From Paramyrothecium sp. XJ0827 (lineage: Eukaryota > Ascomycota > Sordariomycetes > Hypocreales > Stachybotryaceae): a stretch of 64,000 bases of DNA. The first letter of the stretch is position 1. Each line of letters starts with the position of its first letter. Positions 57,545 through 64,000 of the stretch are shown one piece after another. The position numbers and the translations under genes were made by a program. Location of the stretch: contig JAJFPB010000005.1 of assembly GCA_020881915.1 (NCBI GenBank), positions 1,550,001-1,614,000 on the forward strand. The letters are read 5' to 3'. The notes under the pieces are model-generated. The model worked only from the letters and a program-made list of their open reading frames with translations. It made no database searches and was not told the origin of the DNA.

Positions 57545-60036
57545 AGTCGTGAGTTAAGTTCATTATCCTGACATCGACATCAGCAGTTGTGCTTACTTGG
57601 TGGTGCAATAAACACAAGCCCATAGTGTACCAATATTATGTTCTCAGAGACGCGGCGAAGAAGCTGAAAACATACCCCAACTAATTATAAAGGCTGGTTT
57701 AGGAAGGGATTCCCGGTACACTGAGTTCAAACAAACCATGTGACTGTCTCCCAGGGCTGATTTTGGAACCACTTTCAGGAACAATAGAGAAAGGCTTACG
57801 TGAAGCTTTCGTCTTGTCCTTATTCTCGTAGTCGCCAACCTCGAACTGTGGTGCTATTACAAGACTTACCCTACATCTTATGGCCTGAACTCCTAAACAG
57901 TTACGCCGATCACATCCACATCATCCCTAAATTGACCAATTCTGGGAGTTGCAAGCTGATGGTTTTACCGAAGCTTTTTCAAAAGCATTCTGCTGGCAGT
58001 TTCGGGTGTATGGGTCGTATCAGCTGCGTATCATGAGATCCACGTCAAATTGCTATGAAACATAAGGCTCTTATAAATGTCGTCCAGTGCAAACATTCTA
58101 TTGTTTGAGGACGTAAGAGCTGCTGTTGTAAGGACTCTGAAAAGCACTATATTCACTGAAGGGTTAACTCCTCTCTTTCAAAGTTGTGCTACCCACGTAA
58201 GCTCCCTCCTCAGCAACGCCAAAATGACTTCAACCTCTTCTCAAACCTCTTCCTATCCCCTTAATAAATCAACAGCTTTCTCATCTGGCCTAGTCGAAGA
58301 CATTCAAGGCAAGCAAAAGAAGGGAAAGTATTCGAAAAAGGAAATCTCACGTGTCTTGTATTAACGTCGAGGGTGCTCCCTAATAGTGCGGAAGTTGCGG
58401 ATATCAATCATACACCACGAGAATCTGCAGCCGCGGCACTAAAAGTACCAAAGCTTGAGACGCTAGACTGTGGAACGGCATGGTGGGCATGGCAATTTTG
58501 TCTGCTATTAGAATACCTGGGATGGGCTATCGGCTATCATCACGGTTCGGGGGACATTTAAGCTTGCTCTAGGGTTGATCCATGCGTTGTACAAATCAAG
58601 GGGATGCAATATGCCGGCTGGAACTTTCGACGAAGGTCGCCGGACCTATCTCGCTGCGAAAGATCCTGGACGAGCACGAAAATCGGGCCGAATTGACGAT
58701 TAGTAAGTTTAGCAACCGAGGCCATGAACACACAAGGGGTCAGGAGGAACATACGGTCCGCTAAATTGGCAAAGTCAAGGTCGGATAGTACGATGCGAGA
58801 TAGCTTCTACTGTACTTTGAATTCCCAAACACATGGAAAGTAAATAGCCAAATAACTACCAAATCTCAAATTCTGAATTTTTGTTAATCTTTGTAATTTT
58901 TTTACGCCGAAAGCCCACTACAGTTGTTTTTCGCTGCCCTTGTGATGGTCGAACGAACGAGGATCACAACCACGGCCCACACCGCAATCGAAAATCTTGC
59001 TCCAGTGCCATACAAAGTTTGCTGCTGTATACAGAACGCAGAAGGTTCCGTTATTCATGGTCTCAGTAATCACATCGAGCACGCTCCGAGGAAACAGACC
59101 TGTCAGTCCGGGATGAGAATAGCGGCCTAACAAGATTACGCAGCTTCGCCTCTCTCCGCAGGAGCGCAGACAACCCAGAATCAGGTAAGTTTCTTTTTCA
59201 TATTCGACCTCACGCTGCCAGTCAAAGTCGTCACATTGTCTTTTCCCCTTTTCTACCTGTCCAATCGGTATCCCGCCGGGCAACTAACTCCCACGCAGCA
59301 AATATGGCTTGCCGCTACTGCATTTAAGCTTCACTAGTGGTCCCCATGTTCAGGGGTCGACACATTCGAGACCGCCGGGAGGCCCCGATCTAGACCCCAC
59401 GATGACTGAAGCCCGATGACGGCAGGCCGATGCATGCCCATAACATGTGGCAGCCGAAGAAAGTATAGCATAATCGGAACGAGCCTGCTATAGTACGTGG
59501 CCGTTATTATAACCTACACCAGCAACAAGTTATCGTGAAATATAGGTCCCGGACAAGCCTACTGTCTGTCTTTTGGAATATGACCTACATTATCAAAAGC
59601 AACAAGTTATATACCATTCAAAGCAACCATATCGCCAAGCCCAAACCACAACAGGTCAAAATCCGTCGTCGGCGATGCTCCGAGATGGACCCGGTTAATC
59701 GGCACGGTTGCTTTGGAACCTTTGTGTTCGGAACATCGCGAGATGCAATATTCAACACCGCCTCTTCCAAAAGCAGAGTTAACCCATACGGAAACTACCC
59801 GTAACTGGGATCGTTCCAGGAAATACCCTAAGGAACTTTGTCCATTCAACATGGTGAGAACCTTGGTGGTTAGATCTCGAAAACATGCTCAGCTGGAGAG
59901 GCCTCGTCATGGCCACGAACAGTTTGCCTCTGGTCAATCGAGATCAGCTGTAAAAGCTGCCGGGGAAATGCAGCCCAGACACGTTCACGCATGCAACCGA
60001 AGCGTCGACTTCATCTTCCCGGCAGGTATTGAGAAA

Positions 60037-60046
60037 TCTATATAAC
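60037..60046 (+). promoter_or_regulatory. TATA box of the secreted-protein gene
   Basis: TCTATATAAC lies about 103-112 bp upstream of the ATG at 60149, and the interval between them is CA- and CT-rich (for example TCAACATCCCATTCAAGC), the usual layout of a strongly expressed fungal secreted-protein gene. Confidence 0.6.
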
Positions 60047-60148
60047 TAGCCTTCGTGTCCCCCTTAAAGCACAAGTCTCAACTCATTCATATCTTCAACA
60101 TCCCATTCAAGCTTCTCACGTTCTACGCCTGATCACCCAGCTTTCACC

Positions 60149-61160
60149 ATGGTCCTCCTTACTCTGAAAGCCTTGGCACGTGCCGTTGCCTTCCTCGCAC
60201 TCGTCAATGCATCAGCTGCCGAGCCCATCCCTTCTGCCTCTGATGATTCTATTCCCCAGGAATTCATCGACGAGGTCCTTGCCTATTTCAAGGCCCACCC
60301 TACAGGTGGCACGTCCAAGCGCGACCTTGTCCAGGCAAGGGGTTTGGAAAAGAGAGTGCCAGAGGGCGCCTGCGACGACGAGGGTCACTGGCTCCAACGC
60401 GAATGTCGACTTGACATAGATCCAAGGGCATGGGAAGACCAGTGCCAAGATGAGGAGGGACACCTCTATGAGGTGGATGGAATGTGCCCCGAGCTTACCT
60501 ATTGCTCCGAAGTCATCACTCACGGACCCGATGGTGACATCGACGATATTATCTGCGTCCCAGCCACGCCTCCACGAGAGGACAACGTGAACACCAAGGG
60601 GCAATATGGGTACAGAAATGTTGGGGCAGTCACTCAGCTAGGGACCACGCAACTCGAGGAGAGTGTGCCTCTGTTAGAGGATATCCCGAGTGGAAGCGTG
60701 TCCGCCCATCTCCGAAGTAGGTCATTCCCAGCATTCAAGAAACCCACTTGTGTCCTTCTGACGTGAATCAAGGCCATGACAGGAAATTTGTGATCGAGCC
60801 ACAGAATATTCTCACCGGCAACCACCGTGGTTTCCAAGAGACTGTCTGCAAGGAAAACAGACAGAACACGCACCATAACCAACGACAGTGCATTCCCACC
60901 CACAGAGTCAACTTCCACAAGAACAATCATGTCGACTTCACATTCGGGTTGACCAACGGCCAGGAGGGTATCTTGTTCTACGCCATCCTAAAGTCTTGAG
61001 GGGATGCCCTGTGAGATCATCTCCTGGCGAGAGATGCATTGTCGCGGACTTGCGGCCCACTTTCAACAAGGCAGTCGCTGAAGGCTCGTGGATTGCATTC
61101 TCGAACCGCCGTGAATGTGGCTGTTCCGAAAGCCTCAGCTACAACTATTCAAGGGGTTGA
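60149..61160 (+). CDS. Predicted secreted, Kex2-processed Cys-rich protein (exon structure uncertain)
   Basis: From the ATG at 60149: signal peptide about 1-24 (ending NASAA), an acidic pro-region, then dibasic sites SKR (57-58) and EKR (68-69) that suit Kex2 cleavage, and a mature part with Cys at 74, 86, 99, 113, 119 and 136. The first frame runs to 60766. Further coding-like stretches follow in other frames: 60732-60999 (with FVIEPQNILTGNHRGFQETV) and about 61030-61160 (with RPTFNKAVAEGSWIAFSNRR, stop at 61160). A plausible join is exon 60149-60609, intron 60610-60731 (GTACAG...CCCAG), then 60732 on. The last frame change has no convincing intron, so either a third exon or a frameshift is present. 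No family recognised; effector-like by features only. Confidence 0.6.
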
Positions 61161-62258
61161 TTCAAAGGACTTTGATTGTGGATTAGTTTTTTCCCCTTCT
61201 ATATTATAACAAACGTGTTGGCCTACATCTGTCTGGATATTGACGCCCGTGACTGTGGAGTAATAGTTTGTGTGTAATGTAAACTGTGTACCGTAAAACG
61301 ACCTCAAGGTAAACTTCAAAGTAGGGACATAAAACAAAGTGATTCGGAATTTCTATAGAATGACGCACGTTTATGAATATGTTCTAACCTTTTGAATAAC
61401 TATTCTGAACAAACCCAGAATGATATTTCAAACATCTTCTGTTGAAGTAATGTTAACGGATTGCGTAAATAATGATTTTAGATGACTGCTTCAATGCTAG
61501 AAAATCATACTAAAATCGATGCTTTTCCATTGACGCAGCAAGCCTAAGCCTCAGACCCAAGCCCCATGACAGGTATTGCACTATGGAGGAATACATTCCT
61601 GCGCGCAAGGAGCGCTAAAGGCCAAATAGCTTCGAGCCTTTAGCAGCTCTTCCTTCGGGTACCCATTTGATAAACTAATGTGCAGCTGGTTTATGACCCG
61701 GAATGGAGGTGCCTACCTAGTTTCACTTGAAACTCTTGCTGACCAGTATGAGACGGGCAACAGCAAAGACTTAGCATAATAATTCAAACGAGTCAGAGCA
61801 AGCATTCGGCCAGCTAAGATGACTTGTTAAACCGGAGCTGCTAGTTCCTTATCAATCATTTTGTTTCATTTCTCTTTCTTTTCGCTCTGTGCCTCGGCAC
61901 CATGTACGCTCAAACTAACTCTAACTCCTGCTGAGCACAGTCTGAGCAGTATCTAATCATATGAAACTTTTACTCTGACTCACCCGTTTCCCTAAATGAC
62001 ATACTGGAGTACGAAAGAAGCCTTCATCCCTTGTTAAAACGAGTTGCGATACAGCAGAGGCGTTCGTGTATCAGTGTGATGGCCAGAATGGTTGTCACTA
62101 ATGCATTGCATGTAAAGAATATTGGGCAAGGGATAGATAGTATTCAGCCACCAGGTTTGCCCTTGCAGGCTTAAGTATCATATACAATTTAAGAGCACAA
62201 CGAGTCTTTTGCGACCCAACGCTTTTTTCTACCGCATCTATTCCTGCACACCATTCTA
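61161..62258. other. A+T-rich intergenic region downstream of UTP10
   Basis: 1.1 kb with no supported gene, A+T-rich in its left half (61170-61530). It should contain the UTP10 3' UTR on the right. No repeat or terminal inverted repeat was recognised. Confidence 0.5.
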
Positions 62259-64000
62259 TCACTGGAGCATGGCATCCAGACTCTCTCCCAGGACACCCTC
62301 GATCTTGACGATCCATCGGTGAGTCTCCCTCTCCACCACCTCGTCGTCGTCCTCCTGGAGCTCGCTGATCCTGGGCAGCATCTCGTGCAGCATGGACAGC
62401 CACTCCTCGCCCAGGCGGTCCGTCAATGCCTGCTGGCAGTGCACAGCCGCCAGCCGTACCGCCGCTTGCTCCGAGCGCAGGTGCTTGAGAAGCGCCGAGT
62501 TGATATCCTTTTGATGCGCTTGAGAATCAGCCGCCGCCGCAAGCTCGACAGTTGCTGGGATGACATCGTCCAGCAGGTTCACCACGGGAGCATGCTTGAA
62601 CTGCTCCAGAACGGCGGTGCTGACGGCTCCAAAGTGAGCTGGTGCCTGCCAGAAATCGTCCTGGTCATGCTCGAAGCACTTGGCCAGCGTCTTGAGCACA
62701 AGACTCCAGAGCTGCTTCTCCTCGGCGACGGAAAGATCAACCCCATTGAGGATCTTGACGGCGTCGTCGATGATGTAGCTTGCGTAGTTTGTGACGATGG
62801 ATTTGAGGCTGTCGAAGAAAGTGTGCAGGAAGCTGAACAGGCTGTATTGTCGCAGCGTTCGGCCCAGCTTATCGCCCTTGGCAAGCCCACTTGTCGTCCA
62901 CTCAATGAATTGGACAAAGATAGGTCGGAAAGCAGCGTCGTTGAGCTTGAAAATCATCTTCAGCGCCTTTTCGTTTGCGCTGCTTTCGATTTGCGATATG
63001 CGCTTCAAGGTGTCCTCGTCTGCCTTGTCCGCAGCATAGGTGCGGCGCCGCAAGTCTAAAGCGTTCATGAAGATACCCGAGAGAAGAGCCGCGTTCTTGG
63101 CGACGTTCGATTTAGCATGCTTGTCAATAGCCAGTCCTAGGACATCGAAAAACTCCGTCAACGCCTAGAATAGTCAGTCTCTCAGTGTGCTTGGAGGTGG
63201 ATGATCAGTGTCAAACTTACAGCGTAGCCTGCCGTCACGGCATTTTCCCAGTTCTTGCTGAGGCTGGTGAAGATCTCCTTGGCTTCCAGGCGGCGGGCCA
63301 AGAACTGGAGACAGCTGACTCGGCTGTCGTTAGCCTCGTCGCCAAGGTTGGCCTCGGCAGACCGGTTAGACACCTCGAGGATGCGCTCCATGTACGTCGA
63401 CAACATGTAGGGAAGATGCTCAGCAAGAGACGTGAGAAGTCCGTAGCTGGCGGAGTGCAGCTCCTCGTCAATTGCACCTTCAGTTAGACTGGTGTTGAGG
63501 TACTCCACGGTCTTTGGAATCGCGACTGGGAGGATAGGCACAATGGCATCCTCCAACACGTCCACAAGGGATGTGAGACAAAGGAGAGCCATGATGCGTA
63601 GTTGCTTGTCATCCTGACCCAGGCAGTCCTTTCCAGCGATAGTGGAGGCAGCGGCAACCACCGTCTCGATATCCTTCTTACCGTACTTCTCGGCAATCTT
63701 ATCGACACAGGTAACGGCAGTGTGCTTGTATCGGATATCGCTGGATTCACGGATAGCAGCGGTGAGTTGAGGCATGAACGCGAGCAGAGCTGTTCTAGAG
63801 GCGGCGTCGTTGTTATTCTCGCTTTCGACCCGAACTTCCAGGGCTCGAAGAACCTTCTGTCGCAGACCCATGTCCGGTCTATCCAAGAGGCTTTCGACGG
63901 CCTTGATAAACTCGCTGATCGAGAGCAAGTTGAGCAAGTTCGCCAGAGCCGCACCACATCGTCCATGCAGTGTCTTGTTTGCTCTGACCGTGTGCGCGAG
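62259..64000 (-). CDS. UTP10: UTP10, U3 snoRNP / SSU processome HEAT-repeat protein (C-terminal part)
   Basis: The gene enters from beyond the right edge. Two exons are visible: 64000-63221 (open through the edge in this frame) and 63164-62259, joined as TAGYA-ALTEFF across a 56-nt intron with donor GTAAGT and acceptor CTAG. They give the last 561 residues of a protein that is about 1800 aa in fungi. The sequence is all-helical HEAT-like repeats (for example YKHTAVTCVDKIAEKYGKKD and RIMALLCLTSLVDVLED) and ends with the BP28CT region and the tail HRWIVKIEGVLGESLDAMLQ. Utp10 (human HEATR1/BP28) belongs to the t-UTP complex, which binds early 5' ETS pre-rRNA and supports rDNA transcription and 18S processing. 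Confidence 0.95.

Larger units (their letters stand above)
56776..60148. other. A+T-rich gene-poor island
   Basis: 3.4 kb without an intact gene I can support. The left end should hold the NADH dehydrogenase promoter. Base composition becomes A+T-rich from about 57240 on, unlike the neighbouring gene regions. It contains the NADH dehydrogenase relic at 57432-57544 and scattered short frames with protein-like segments, for example a Ser/Lys-rich frame at 58224-58364 (+) and a 121-codon frame at 58918-59283 (-), none with a recognisable domain. The picture is of eroded, possibly RIP-mutated DNA. The right end is the promoter of the secreted-protein gene. Confidence 0.5.

Noticed and set aside
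56776..62258. tRNA or 5S rRNA genes in the gene-poor right part and other gaps
   Set aside because: I looked for the GGTTCGANTCC box and cloverleaf arms by eye in the larger gaps and found no convincing match; a covariance search would be needed to exclude them fully.

Overview
The window looks like a gene-dense stretch of nuclear chromosome from a filamentous ascomycete, most likely Sordariomycetes and perhaps Hypocreales. The reasons are that almost every gene is a fungal single-copy housekeeping gene, introns are short (about 50-180 nt) with GTANGT-type donors and CTAAC/CTRAY branch sites close to the acceptor, mitochondrial alternative NADH dehydrogenase and bifunctional THI6 are present, and promoters carry pyrimidine tracts and TACCTTA-type motifs. 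Exon borders below were placed by eye from reading frame, splice consensus and family knowledge; nothing was aligned by computer.

Layout, left to right. 0-3 kb: a gene-free low-complexity arm, then a PXA-domain protein whose 3' end seems to be missing. 3-9 kb: MSS51 (mitochondrial COX1 translation factor) and RSE1 (SF3b subunit), divergent. 9-14.5 kb: a Cys-cluster/LysM protein, an NSRP1-like splicing protein, TIM13 and an L-type lectin of the early secretory pathway. 14.5-17.6 kb: a 3.1-kb gene-free region leading into the PKA catalytic subunit. 20-25 kb: a CorA-like membrane protein and an LMBR1-family membrane protein. 26-32 kb: HAT1, pyrroline-5-carboxylate reductase, CTK3 and mitochondrial ribosomal L12. 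32-47 kb: the giant AAA+ ribosome-assembly ATPase midasin (MDN1), 4940 aa. 48-52 kb: an isochorismatase-family hydrolase with a 16-nt exon, an unrecognised 617-aa protein and a broken-looking reading frame divergent from it. 53-57 kb: THI6 and a type II NADH dehydrogenase. 57-60 kb: an A+T-rich gene-poor island with a decayed partial copy of the NADH dehydrogenase 5' end. 60-61 kb: a predicted secreted Cys-rich protein with Kex2-type sites. 62-64 kb: the 3' part of UTP10, running off the window.

Functionally the genes are core: ribosome biogenesis (MDN1, UTP10), splicing (RSE1, NSRP1-like), mitochondrial import, translation and respiration (TIM13, MSS51, L12, type II NADH dehydrogenase), transcription and chromatin (CTK3, HAT1), signalling (PKA), and proline and thiamine synthesis. 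Many adjacent genes are head-to-head on short shared promoters. I see no secondary-metabolite cluster, CRISPR array, intact transposon or tRNA gene, and no clearly new multi-gene system. The most unusual places are the 57-60 kb island, the broken frames at 51.4-52.2 kb and 60.1-61.2 kb, and the isochorismatase gene with its microexon and presequence-like extension.
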